DNA of 64,000 nucleotides from Epilithonimonas hungarica (lineage in GTDB: Bacteria > Bacteroidota > Bacteroidia > Flavobacteriales > Weeksellaceae). The stretch's first letter is position 1. Each line of letters starts with the position of its first letter. Of this stretch, positions 52,087 through 60,693 are shown in pieces. A program made the position numbers and the translations under genes. The notes beneath the pieces were generated by a model, which was not told where the DNA came from, searched no databases, and worked only from the letters and a program-made list of their open reading frames with translations. The stretch lies in the NCBI RefSeq assembly GCF_900102265.1, contig NZ_FNBH01000003.1, positions 62,001 to 126,000 on the forward strand. Reading direction: 5' to 3'.

Positions 52087-53289
52087 TTACAAATTAATTT
52101 TTAGTTCGATTCTAAAACTGTTTTCAAGGTTTTTGATTTCCAATTGATGTTGATCAGGATATAACAATTGTAATCTCTTTTTAATATTTTCGATTCCGAT
52201 TCCTCCGAATTTATTTTTCTCACTCAGCTTTTCTTTGTCATTTTCAACAATGAACAAGAATTGATTTTCATTAATAATAACTTCTTGTTTGATGAAAGGA
52301 TTTTGGCTTTTTAAACCGTATTTAAAAGCATTTTCAATAAACGTAAATGTCAAAAGTGGAGCAATATAAAGACCCGAAATTTGTTCGTATCCGGAGATTT
52401 CCAGTTGAATATCTTTGTCTTTCGGATAACGCATCTTTTCCAACTCAAAATAATTTTTGATAAAGTCGATTTCCTTTTCCAAAGGCACTTTCTCGGAATT
52501 GGATTCGTAGAGCGTGTAACTCATTATATCAGAAAGATTCAGGATAACTTCTGGCGCAGAATCATCTTTTTTGACACTTAAACCATAAAGATTATTCAAA
52601 GTATTGAAGAGAAAATGTGGGTTGAGCTGAGACTTCAGAAAGTCTTTTTCGATGTTGATATTCTGGATTTCGACTTCCAGTTTTTGTTGTTGCAATTCTG
52701 TAGTTCTGTTGTGTATTTTGATGATTTCAAACAAGATCTTAACGAAGAAAAAAGGAAGCATTGTAAAAATAACAAGAACCGCATTTCCAATAACGGCCTT
52801 GAAAGGAATTGCTTCCATCAAGCTTATGGAGCCATTTTTTTTAATAATGTCTTTATAAACAGGAACGTTGATTTCGTAACCCAAATGGTAATAGATCACA
52901 TACATGAAATGGTTGATGATCATCCAGACATAGATCAAAACCGGAATACTCAGGATCAATAATATAATGGATGTTTTTCTCTTTAATAGGAATATTTTCG
53001 GAACTAATAAATAAAAGAAAATATAGAAAACGACCATGTTATTGACTGCATTTCTTACTGTCAGAATTACGCTGTCAAATACAGTGAGCCTGAGTTCGAA
53101 ATAATAATTAAGAAATAACAAGACTGAAAACACAAACCACATCAAAAAATGGAAAATTATTTTCGGGCTTTTGTTATAGAATTTTTCGAATTCCAACAGG
53201 ATGTTTTGATTGGATTGAGGTTCGGTTATTGTTGTTTCTGTCTGCATTCTGCTTGTGTAAAAAGGCATTTCAAAAATAAGCTTTTGCAT
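52087..53289 (-). CDS. LytS-type sensor histidine kinase
   Basis: A 400-residue membrane kinase. Four hydrophobic segments lie in residues 45-190 (for example FHFLMWFVFSVLLFLNYYF and VLVIFTMLPFFFVKILFEII), then a coiled region and the His_kinase domain with phospho-acceptor His225 in LNPHFLFNTLNNLYG. The ATPase domain has ENAFKYGL and GGIGIENIKKRL. No extracellular sensor domain is evident, so it may sense the membrane. It is 10 bases after the CPBP protease gene and precedes its response regulator. Confidence 0.93.
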   Translation of the reverse strand: MQKLIFEMPFYTSRMQTETTITEPQSNQNILLEFEKFYNKSPKIIFHFLMWFVFSVLLFLNYYFELRLTVFDSVILTVRNAVNNMVVFYIFFYLLVPKIFLLKRKTSIILLILSIPVLIYVWMIINHFMYVIYYHLGYEINVPVYKDIIKKNGSISLMEAIPFKAVIGNAVLVIFTMLPFFFVKILFEIIKIHNRTTELQQQKLEVEIQNINIEKDFLKSQLNPHFLFNTLNNLYGLSVKKDDSAPEVILNLSDIMSYTLYESNSEKVPLEKEIDFIKNYFELEKMRYPKDKDIQLEISGYEQISGLYIAPLLTFTFIENAFKYGLKSQNPFIKQEVIINENQFLFIVENDKEKLSEKNKFGGIGIENIKKRLQLLYPDQHQLEIKNLENSFRIELKINL

Positions 53290-53299
53290 TAGAATTAAA

Positions 53300-54031
53300 C
53301 TAAAGTATTCTAATAATAGCGTTCATTACATTGATCACATTGTGACCAACAATCGAGTAGATAAGATTACCAGAGAATTTTCTGAGAATTCCCAAACTGA
53401 AAGACGAAATCAAAGTCAGATAAATGATTGTAATAATGTCAAATCTGAATTGATGATCCGATGTCAAAACAACGCCATGAGCAACTCCGAAAAGCAGTGT
53501 CACAATCACAAAAGACCAACCAAATGTGATTCCTTTATAATTCCAATTCGGTAAAAAGACCTTGTCAAAAATCCAAAGATAGATTCCTCGGAAAAGGATT
53601 TCTTCCGTCAAACCTGGCATTGTTGCCTGAAAAGCAAATGTTTCCCAATCAAATTCTCCACCTTTTGGAAACAGAATGAATTTGAAAATAAAATCAAATG
53701 TCAAAAATCCAAGAAAAACCAAAATGCCGAATTTGATCTGTTTTTTTGAGTTTGCAGAAGTGGTGAAACCAATCTCTTTTCTGTCTTTTTTATTAGCAAA
53801 ATAGATAACTGATAATGAAATTGCCAAACTTAAGAATTTTCCCAACCAAGAAAATCGGAGCCCAAAATCCGGCAAATATTGTTTGGTCAAAATCTGAATG
53901 TAATTGTCAGTTAAATAGATAACTAAGAACAACAGAAGGAATTTCAAATTTCCTTTTTTGGATTTGAAGAAAGAGATAATGAAAATCGGTAACATTATCA
54001 GAAGCCAGATAAGAGGAGTAAGTAAGGACAT
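53300..54031 (-). CDS. CPBP family intramembrane glutamic endopeptidase
   Basis: A 243-residue membrane protein with about seven helices. CPBP/Abi motifs: Glu143-Glu144 and Arg148 in GLTEEILFRGIY, the His motif LLFGVAHGVVL, and the last conserved His/Asn in VGHNVINVMNA. CPBP proteins process CAAX-like tails or cleave membrane peptides; several confer bacteriocin immunity. First gene of a three-gene operon with LytS- and LytR-type regulators, so it may take part in signalling. Confidence 0.9.
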   Translation of the reverse strand: MSLLTPLIWLLIMLPIFIISFFKSKKGNLKFLLLFLVIYLTDNYIQILTKQYLPDFGLRFSWLGKFLSLAISLSVIYFANKKDRKEIGFTTSANSKKQIKFGILVFLGFLTFDFIFKFILFPKGGEFDWETFAFQATMPGLTEEILFRGIYLWIFDKVFLPNWNYKGITFGWSFVIVTLLFGVAHGVVLTSDHQFRFDIITIIYLTLISSFSLGILRKFSGNLIYSIVGHNVINVMNAIIRIL

Positions 54032-54198
54032 TTTTTATTTGTTTTAATTTCTGATCCAAATGTATTTCTGAATGAAGACTAAATCAATTATACCCGATGA
54101 AAATGTCGGTTTGCCGGATGGAAATCGTAAAAAATCGGGTAAAAGAACTTGAAGAATAAAGAATAAACTTTAATTTTATTCAAAATTTGAAATAAACG

Positions 54199-55302
54199 AT
54201 GTCAATCAACAGAAGAGACTGGCTGAAGACCGCTTTTTTGGGAAGCGCAGCTCTCACAATTTCTCCATTGGAGTTTTTCGCAAAAGAAACCCCGAATTTC
54301 AACTTATTAAAAAAAGACAGCGAAACAATCCGATTATGTTTCAATGAAAATCCGTTTGGCACTTCACCGAAAGCTTTGGAAGCAATGCAAGAAAGTCTTT
54401 CTTCAGCATCGATGTATGATTTCAAATTTGCTGATGTTCTTTGTGAGAAATTGGCTGAAAGCAATCAGGTCAAAAAAGAAAATCTACTGGTTTCTGCAGG
54501 TTCTTCTTTTCTGTTGGAATTGGTTACCAAATATGTTTCTATTAACAAGGGACATTTCATTATTCCTGACCCATCTTTCACGATTTTTGAACCGATTGCC
54601 GAATTTCTCGGAATGTCAAAATCTGTGATTTCTCTGAACAACAAAAAGAAGATCGACCTCGAGAAGATGAAAAGTGCTGTCAAAAAAGACACGAAACTCA
54701 TCTACATCTGCAATCCTAATAATCCAACCGGAGATTTGCTTTCAAGACAGGAAGTTGAAAATTTTATCAGATCGATTCCAGATGATATCATCATTTTGGT
54801 TGATGAGGCTTACATCGAGTTTACGACGCAGAAATCTCTCAGCGATTTGGTTGACGTTTACAAAAATCTGATTATAACAAGAACATTTTCAAAACTTTAT
54901 GGATTTGCCGGTGCAAGATTGGGTTATGTCATTGGAAATGAAAGATTAATTGCTGAACTGAAAAAGCTCCAAAGCTGGAGCGGTGCAGAGATCAGTGTTG
55001 TGACAATGGCTGGTGCAATTGCAGCAATGGAAGACAAGGAATTCATTACTAAAGTTCTGGTTAATAATCAAAAAGTGAAAGATTTTGTGATGTCAGGATT
55101 TAATAAACGAGGAATAAAAACGATTCCATCATCAGCTAATTTTGTTTATTTCTCCTTGGAAAATTACAATGGCGATTATTTCAAAAAATTGAAAGACGCC
55201 AAAATACTAGGTGGGAAAACCTATGAACAAAAAGGAAAATGGACAAGGATCAGCTTGGGAACTGTGGACCAGATGAACAAGTATTTTGAAGTGGTCTTAT
55301 GA
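54199..55302 (+). CDS. Tat-signal PLP-dependent aminotransferase (HisC-like)
   Basis: A 367-residue fold-type I aminotransferase. The first 29 residues look like a twin-arginine export signal: NRRDWLK with Arg5-Arg6, a hydrophobic stretch TAFLGSAALTISPL and an AKE end. The catalytic part has NENPFGTSPKALEAM, CNPNNPTG (Asn176), VDEAYIEF (Asp202), PLP Lys232 in RTFSKLYGFAGARLGY, and the C-terminal Arg in WTRISLGT. It resembles histidinol-phosphate aminotransferase, but export would place it in the periplasm, so histidine synthesis is unlikely. Single-gene unit. Confidence 0.88.
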   Translation: MSINRRDWLKTAFLGSAALTISPLEFFAKETPNFNLLKKDSETIRLCFNENPFGTSPKALEAMQESLSSASMYDFKFADVLCEKLAESNQVKKENLLVSAGSSFLLELVTKYVSINKGHFIIPDPSFTIFEPIAEFLGMSKSVISLNNKKKIDLEKMKSAVKKDTKLIYICNPNNPTGDLLSRQEVENFIRSIPDDIIILVDEAYIEFTTQKSLSDLVDVYKNLIITRTFSKLYGFAGARLGYVIGNERLIAELKKLQSWSGAEISVVTMAGAIAAMEDKEFITKVLVNNQKVKDFVMSGFNKRGIKTIPSSANFVYFSLENYNGDYFKKLKDAKILGGKTYEQKGKWTRISLGTVDQMNKYFEVVL

Positions 55303-55332
55303 TGAATAATTTTAAAAGCTAAACTATAGAAG

Positions 55333-55350
55333 ATTCAAACAAGTTTGAAT
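55333..55350 (+). terminator. weak terminator-like hairpin
   Basis: Stem ATTCAAAC / GTTTGAAT with AA loop, 30 bases past the aminotransferase stop; no strong T-run follows. The rest of the gap to 55485 is AT-rich with nothing recognised. Confidence 0.4.
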
Positions 55351-55485
55351 AATAAATTATTTTAAAATTTCTTAAACACTATTTGATTATTATTAAAAGT
55401 TTCTAAAAAAATATAAAATTTCAAAATTTATTGCCTTTATGGAATCGTAGTTGCGATAATCATCATAACTTAAAATAAAAAGGTT

Positions 55486-56028
55486 ATGAAAACGGAATCG
55501 AAAATTAAAAGTTTATTGTTTGGATTATCATTACTAACAGTTGGTTATGTAAATGCCCAAACAACCAATGAAACACAAACGGCAACTACAACTCAAAGTT
55601 CAACTGCCAACCCTCAAATAGATGCACTGAAACAAAAAATTGCTGCCAATCCACAAGACACACAATCTTTGGTAGCATTGGCAACGGCTTATCAGGACGC
55701 TCAGGATTATACATCTGCCATTGCAACTTGGAATCAGATCACAACGATCATTCCAGATTGGGCACCGGCATATTATAGCATTGGTTATGCCAATCAGGCG
55801 GCAAAAAACAACGAAGGAGCAAAAGCTGCTTATGATAAATACATTGCAAAAGTAAAACCGGAAGAGGTAGAAGCTAATAAGCAGAACCTGGCTTACGCTT
55901 ATTTTTTCATTGCTTTTCAGGAGAAGGATACTGATAAAGAAAAAGCTAAGCAGTATATAGCAAAATCTTTGCAATATGACAGTACCAATCAAGATGCGCT
56001 TAATCTAAGTAAAAGCTTGATGAACTAA
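55486..56028 (+). CDS. exported TPR-repeat protein
   Basis: A 180-residue protein with signal peptide (ending YVNAQ), a Thr/Gln-rich linker (residues 26-45) and about three tetratricopeptide-like repeats (about 50-175), e.g. LVALATAYQDAQDYTSAIATW, PAYYSIGYANQAAKNNEGAK, YAYFFIAFQEKDTDKEKAK. It is probably a periplasmic scaffold for protein partners; none is evident nearby. Single gene with a good terminator. Confidence 0.85.
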   Translation: MKTESKIKSLLFGLSLLTVGYVNAQTTNETQTATTTQSSTANPQIDALKQKIAANPQDTQSLVALATAYQDAQDYTSAIATWNQITTIIPDWAPAYYSIGYANQAAKNNEGAKAAYDKYIAKVKPEEVEANKQNLAYAYFFIAFQEKDTDKEKAKQYIAKSLQYDSTNQDALNLSKSLMN

Positions 56029-56045
56029 AATCAAATCTCAATCAT

Positions 56046-56075
56046 AAAAAAGACGCTTAATTTAAGCGTCTTTTT
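56046..56075. terminator. bidirectional terminator
   Basis: Symmetrical stem AAAAAGACGCTTAA / TTTAAGCGTCTTTTT between the convergent TPR and DUF4349 genes. Confidence 0.9.
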
Positions 56076-56097
56076 CTTTTAATCTTTATAATCAAAA

Positions 56098-57042
56098 CTA
56101 CAATTTGTCATTAAGGTCATCATCCTTCGGAATATTTTGATTCTTGTCCTGATTTTTCTTTTTATAAAAATAATAACCAATTCCAGCAATCAGGAATACC
56201 GGCCAAAAGGGTAGAAGGAACAACAGAATACTTCCAATCACATGCCATCCGGATGAAATTGCATCTGCGGATTTTTCACCAAAAGTCTTATCTTTTTCAT
56301 TTTCCTGAGGTTTCAGGTGGTTGTCATAAAGCGTGATTTCCAGATTGCCCAATTTATTAGGACTATAGGTATCACCTTTCTCTTCCAGATTTTTATTTCG
56401 GATGATTCCCAAATTTTGAAGGTCTTCTACAAGATAATCAAACTTTTCAACTGGAACTTTCGCTGTAACATAGAGTGTCTGAAATTCATCATTACTCACC
56501 AGATTTTCGGTTTTGACAGTTCCGTCATATTTTCGGATGATTTCTCTGAGAGATTGTTTGGATTCGGAAATGTTGTCGACATTGATTTCCACAGAACCAT
56601 TTTTTACCATTGGAGAAGCTTCTGGAACCACATTTTCCTTTTTTGCAGGTTTGTCTTTGTAGATGACTTTGGTAAGAACTTTAGTCGTTTTCGGGATTTC
56701 TTTTTTGATTTGATTTTTTATCGAATCAATATTAGAAGTGAGCTTTTTATCTTCGACATTTTTTTTGAATTTCTCGATATTTTCAGAAATAGAATCGATT
56801 TTATTTTTGCTGTTTTCAAAAGCTTTCTCGATATCTTCTTTATTTTTGATAAGATTTTTAGCTCTTAGATTCACCGAATCTAAAACAGCGTTGGCATTAG
56901 AATCCAGATTTTTGACAGTTTCAGAAGTTTTATCCATCAAAGAATCTGCACTGGCGATTGTATGATTAGCTTCCTGTAGATCTGCTTTTTTACACATCGT
57001 GAGTGTGCTTAAAATAACGGTGGTCAATATTAATTTTTTCAT
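56098..57042 (-). CDS. DUF4349 domain lipoprotein
   Basis: A 314-residue lipoprotein: signal and lipobox ending LTMC (Cys17). Residues 20-125 are a long charged coiled-coil (VKNLDSNANAVLDSVNLRAK, SENIEKFKKNVEDKK). The DUF4349 domain (about 150-245) has SVEINVDNISESKQSLREII and YVTAKVPVEKFDYLVEDL; a transmembrane helix (about 265-293, GWHVIGSILLFLLPFWPVFLIAGIGYYF) comes before a charged C-terminus. Family function is unknown; the arrangement resembles envelope stress or adhesion sensors. Confidence 0.85.
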   Translation of the reverse strand: MKKLILTTVILSTLTMCKKADLQEANHTIASADSLMDKTSETVKNLDSNANAVLDSVNLRAKNLIKNKEDIEKAFENSKNKIDSISENIEKFKKNVEDKKLTSNIDSIKNQIKKEIPKTTKVLTKVIYKDKPAKKENVVPEASPMVKNGSVEINVDNISESKQSLREIIRKYDGTVKTENLVSNDEFQTLYVTAKVPVEKFDYLVEDLQNLGIIRNKNLEEKGDTYSPNKLGNLEITLYDNHLKPQENEKDKTFGEKSADAISSGWHVIGSILLFLLPFWPVFLIAGIGYYFYKKKNQDKNQNIPKDDDLNDKL

Positions 57043-57186
57043 TGGGATAATTTTATGATGTAAAGCTATCCCGAAACGAAAAGAATGATTTGTAAAAGAA
57101 TTCGATAATTCTTGTAATATTTTAAATTGATGAAAATCAAGTATTTAAATTTATTTTACAAATGATTTACAAAATTTTTTTTAAAA

Positions 57187-57210
57187 AAAGCATCCAAAAC
57201 TGGATGCTTT
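57187..57210 (-). terminator. rho-independent terminator of PIN gene
   Basis: Stem AAAGCATCCA / TGGATGCTTT, 4-base loop, and T7 on the minus strand, 58 bases past the PIN stop. It shows the PIN transcription unit is intact at its 3' end. Confidence 0.8.
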
Positions 57211-57267
57211 AATTTAAGTAAAACTTATTTTATAATTTATAAGAGGTTATAATTAATAAAGGTTCAA

Positions 57268-58320
57268 TTATACTTCCTCTAAATCTCTAAACTCGAAATC
57301 TGTTATCTCTATAAAACTTCCATCAATTTTATTGTCTTCTAACTTATAATCGGAATAGATTAAAGTATTTACACAATATCTTTTTATTTCAATTTTTCTT
57401 TCTTCCCCAAACCATACCCCATCTTCTTTATCATAAAATGCAGCTGATAAATCAGTGTAATAACATTCTACTTCAAAATAAATGTTAGTTTCAATTTCGT
57501 ACGAAAATAATTTGTCATTTATCTCATTGATTACCCCAATTACAATTTCAATTTCATCGACCCTTAAGAAATCCACTTCTACATCTTCATACCAAGCGTC
57601 ATTTTCCATTTCTGAAAATGCTAAACTAGACAAGTCTTCTGCAAGTTCTTTTTCAATTGAGTATTTTACATTGTCTAGTGACTTTTGATATATGGCTGTA
57701 ATGAATTCAAATTGAATATCACTATTTTCCTTAAATAATAATTCTAAAAGAGTGGAGAGATTTTGTGTACAGTCGATAGAGCTACTAACATATTCTTCAA
57801 AGTCTTTATCATTTGACAAATGAATAACATCCTTTGAATTTATTTCACTCCATACTTTTATTGCATTTAAACTTAATGCATCTGGGAATTCATTCTTTTT
57901 TAAACCTTCTTTAAATGGAGGATTTGTTGCAAAATAATCATCTAAAACATTTTTAATATCTATAATGCTAGAATCTATGATTTCAATATTGAATTCCTTT
58001 AAAATATTTAAGAATTTATTATTAATATCATCTCTCGTATTTTGTTTTAATTTCTTAAAATCAATTTTTTTAAAATTATCATTAAATAAGTCAATATTTC
58101 TAAGAATTCTAGCTTCTTTGTCAAAATTAAGTTTTTGAGTTTTAAATAGATTAATTGCCTTTATAGCATAATTATCAATTCTATTTGAAACCTCTCGAAA
58201 TACAATATCGGTTATTTTTAGCTCTATTAAACTTTGTTTAGCTAAACCAAACAGAATATTAATATTTCTTCCTTCGAAATAATTTTCTGCTTCTAATATG
58301 CTTGTATCTAAAAAAATTAT
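57268..58320 (-). CDS. PIN-domain (PIN_8/DUF4935-like) nuclease with non-canonical start
   Basis: The minus-strand frame is open from a TAA at 58342-58344 to the stop at 57268, about 350 codons. No ATG or GTG exists before the domain; a TTG at 57819 would keep only the last 183 residues. The N-terminal half is a PIN nuclease: IIFLDTSILEAENYFEG (metal Asp), IVFREVSNRI (Glu), EFPDALSLNAIKVW (Asp) and IHLSNDKDFEEY (Asp). I place the start at ATA 58320, whose next codons read IFLDTS; ATC or ATT at 58332/58335 are alternatives. Counting from ATA, the key residues are Asp5, Glu43, Asp147 and Asp171. The C-terminal half is acidic and unrecognised. PIN proteins are Mg-dependent RNases. Confidence 0.8.
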   Translation of the reverse strand: MIFLDTSILEAENYFEGRNINILFGLAKQSLIELKITDIVFREVSNRIDNYAIKAINLFKTQKLNFDKEARILRNIDLFNDNFKKIDFKKLKQNTRDDINNKFLNILKEFNIEIIDSSIIDIKNVLDDYFATNPPFKEGLKKNEFPDALSLNAIKVWSEINSKDVIHLSNDKDFEEYVSSSIDCTQNLSTLLELLFKENSDIQFEFITAIYQKSLDNVKYSIEKELAEDLSSLAFSEMENDAWYEDVEVDFLRVDEIEIVIGVINEINDKLFSYEIETNIYFEVECYYTDLSAAFYDKEDGVWFGEERKIEIKRYCVNTLIYSDYKLEDNKIDGSFIEITDFEFRDLEEV

Positions 58321-58363
58321 ATGATTTGCGATAATCTTGGCTTATTTTATAGTTATAAATATT

Positions 58364-58371
58364 CAAATATA
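58364..58371 (-). promoter_or_regulatory. -7 promoter box for PIN gene
   Basis: TATATTTG on the minus strand, fitting TAnnTTTG. It would start mRNA near 58357, 20-40 bases before the ATT/ATC/ATA candidates. No ATG or GTG occurs in any frame between it and the PIN core. Confidence 0.45.
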
Positions 58372-58411
58372 ATCAATTATTCAAAGGATTTATAATTTTG
58401 AAAAACAAAAA

Positions 58412-58435
58412 AATCCGCAGAAAACGCTGCGGATT
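58412..58435 (-). terminator. rho-independent terminator of prfC
   Basis: Stem AATCCGCAG / CTGCGGATT, 6-base loop and T-run on the minus strand, 8 bases past the prfC stop. Confidence 0.9.
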
Positions 58436-58442
58436 ATATATT

Positions 58443-60035
58443 TTAATGATTCTGAAATTCACTGATAAAATGAAGTTTCACATTCGGGAATTTTTCCTGA
58501 GTCATCGTAATCGTAAAAGACGAATCGGCTAAGAAAACCAATTGGTCATATTTATCTCTCGCTAAGAAACGCTGTTTCAATCTCGCAAACTCTTTGAATT
58601 CCTCAGACTTTTCATCCGCTTCCACCCAGCACGCTTTATGGATGCTGATGGGCTCATAAGAACATTTCGCACCATATTCGTGTTCCAGACGATATTGGAT
58701 AACCTCGTACTGGAGCGCACCAACCGTTCCGATGATTTTTCGTCCATTCATTTCCAGCGTAAAAAGCTGGGCTACACCTTCGTCCATTAGCTGGTCTACA
58801 CCTTTCGCCAATTGTTTTGCTTTCAATGGGTCGTTGTTATTGATGTAGCGGAAATGTTCCGGAGAGAAACTCGGGATTCCTTTGAAATTCAGCTTTTCGC
58901 CAGCCGTCAACGTATCACCAATTCGGAAACTTCCTGTATCATGAAGTCCGACAATATCGCCAGGGAAACTCTCGTCCACCACTTCTTTTTTGTCAGCGAA
59001 GAAAGCATTAGGAGAGGAGAACTTCATTTTTTTACCTTCTCTAACAAGGAGATAATTTTCATTTCTTTTGAAAGTTCCGGACACGATTTTCACAAACGCC
59101 AGACGGTCTCTGTGTTTCGGGTCCATATTCGCATGGATTTTAAACACAAATCCGGTGAAATTCTGTTCTTCAGGTTTTACCAATCTGGTTTCACTTTCTT
59201 TCGGCTGCGGCATTGGTGCAATATCGATGAAGGCATTCAGTAGCTCACGAACGCCAAAATTATTAAGAGCAGAACCGAAGAAAACCGGCTGCAGATCACC
59301 ATTCATATAGTCCTCACGGTTAAATTCCGGATAAACAGACTGGATCAGATCCAATTCTTCTCGTAGAGTTGTCGCCGCTTTTGAACCAACCAATTCATCA
59401 ATTTGAGGATCGTTGATATCATCAATTTTCAGAGACTCTCCAACTTTCTGTTTCTTCTCTTCCAAGAACAATTGGATGTTATTTTCCCAAATATTGTAAA
59501 TCCCCTGAAAGTCGCTTCCCATACCAATCGGCAGAGAAAGCGGGCAAACCGTCAAACCTAATTTCTGTTCCACTTCATCCAGCAAATCGAAGGCATCTTT
59601 ACCTTCACGGTCCAGTTTATTAATGAAAACAATCATCGGAATGTTTCGCATTCTGCAAACCTGAACCAGCTTTTCCGTCTGTTCCTCAACCCCTTTCGCC
59701 ACGTCGATCACAACAATTACAGAGTCAACCGCAGTCAGCGTTCGGTACGTGTCTTCCGCAAAATCCTTGTGACCGGGCGTATCCAGAATATTGATCTTGT
59801 GGTCACGGTATTCAAAAGCCAAAACGGAAGTCGCCACAGAGATCCCTCTCTGACGCTCGATTTCCATAAAGTCGGAGGTCGCTCCTTTTTTGATCTTGTT
59901 GGATTTTACAGCACCGGCTTCCTGGATCGCACCTCCGAAAAGCAGTAGTTTTTCCGTCAACGTGGTTTTTCCCGCATCGGGGTGGGAGATGATTCCGAAA
60001 GTTTTTCTTTTGCTGATTTCTTGTTCTAAAGACAT
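58443..60035 (-). CDS. prfC: peptide chain release factor 3
   Basis: A 530-residue translational GTPase that removes RF1/RF2 after peptide release. G1 SHPDAGKTT (residues 17-25), G2 RQRGISV, G3 DTPGHKDFAED, G4 INKLDREG. The RF3-specific C-terminal part has VGALQYEVIQYRLEHEYGAKC. Length and order match the family. Single-gene unit with its own terminator; a repeat-rich 658-base gap lies upstream. Confidence 0.97.
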   Translation of the reverse strand: MSLEQEISKRKTFGIISHPDAGKTTLTEKLLLFGGAIQEAGAVKSNKIKKGATSDFMEIERQRGISVATSVLAFEYRDHKINILDTPGHKDFAEDTYRTLTAVDSVIVVIDVAKGVEEQTEKLVQVCRMRNIPMIVFINKLDREGKDAFDLLDEVEQKLGLTVCPLSLPIGMGSDFQGIYNIWENNIQLFLEEKKQKVGESLKIDDINDPQIDELVGSKAATTLREELDLIQSVYPEFNREDYMNGDLQPVFFGSALNNFGVRELLNAFIDIAPMPQPKESETRLVKPEEQNFTGFVFKIHANMDPKHRDRLAFVKIVSGTFKRNENYLLVREGKKMKFSSPNAFFADKKEVVDESFPGDIVGLHDTGSFRIGDTLTAGEKLNFKGIPSFSPEHFRYINNNDPLKAKQLAKGVDQLMDEGVAQLFTLEMNGRKIIGTVGALQYEVIQYRLEHEYGAKCSYEPISIHKACWVEADEKSEEFKEFARLKQRFLARDKYDQLVFLADSSFTITMTQEKFPNVKLHFISEFQNH

Positions 60036-60154
60036 AATAAAATTTGAGATTGCAAAAATCGTGATTTTAGTTGGATTCTGAAAATCGAGTTTTTATAAAT
60101 GAATTAGGAGCTTGATCCCGCTTGTAGTTTATACTGAGCCTGTCGAAGTGTTAT

Positions 60155-60216
60155 ATCTTTTTTGTCTCAGAAGTTCTGCCATCAAAACAAAATTTTAAGC
60201 TACGACAAAAAAAGAT
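60155..60216. repeat. inverted repeat in prfC-sulP gap
   Basis: Arms ATCTTTTTTGTC (60155-60166) and GACAAAAAAAGAT (60204-60216) pair over 12 bases with a 37-base loop. This is followed by GCCGCTGCAA. It looks like a decayed copy of an interspersed element. Confidence 0.5.
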
Positions 60217-60330
60217 GCCGCTGCAAAACGAAGTTTCGACGATTCAAATTATAAATAAAAAACTCAGAGTCAATCGTGGCTAGGAGGGTAGTCTTACGAT
60301 CAACATTGATGAATAAAATAGCATTTAGTC

Positions 60331-60641
60331 TAAACAAATTGCGGGAACTAAAGCTTAAGTGTGTTTTGCTCTAAACAGATCGTTGTAACTAAAACTCAAG
60401 TGTGTTTTATTCTAAACAGATCGTTGTAACTAAAACTCAAGTGTGTTTTGTTCTAAACAGATTGCGGAAACTAAAACTCAAGTGTGTTTTGCTTTAAACA
60501 GATCGTTGTAACTAAAACTCAAGTGTGTTTTGTTCTAAACAGATTGCAGGAACCAAAACTCAAATGTGTTTTGCTTTAAACAGATCGTTGTAACTAAAAC
60601 TCAAGTGTGTTTTATTCTAAACGAATTGCGGGAAGTAAAAT
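60331..60641. repeat. 41-bp tandem repeat array, 7 full units plus a partial eighth
   Basis: Units start with TAAAC at 60331, 60372, 60413, 60454, 60495, 60536, 60577 and 60618, always exactly 41 bases apart. Each full unit has a conserved near-palindrome close to AAAACTCAAGTGTGTTTT and a variable block of two kinds: ATCGTTGTAACT (units 2, 3, 5, 7) or ATTGCGGGAACT-like (units 1, 4, 6, 8). Stops occur in all frames. Confidence 0.95.
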
Positions 60642-60693
60642 ATTGTCAGTCTGAGGCTCTCGAAGATCTATAAAAAAAAATTCCTTATAAATC

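Larger units (their letters stand above)
60036..60693. other. 658-bp non-coding, repeat-rich gap
   Basis: No open frame with protein-like content is seen on either strand. The gap holds an inverted repeat at 60155-60216 and a 41-bp tandem array at 60331-60641. Two related motifs flank these: ACTGAGCCTGTCGAAGTG at 60133-60150 and CAGTCTGAGGCTCTCGAAG beginning at 60647. The prfC promoter should lie at its left end, but no exact TAnnTTTG is visible there. Confidence 0.7.

Noticed and set aside
57268-57819. Stand-alone 183-residue protein from a TTG start
   Set aside because: The TTG codon falls inside the PIN motif LSNDKDF; the frame continues upstream through the rest of the domain.
60331-60641. 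CRISPR-like periodic array
   Set aside because: Units are contiguous 41-bp tandem copies with no unique spacers, and no cas gene is in the window.
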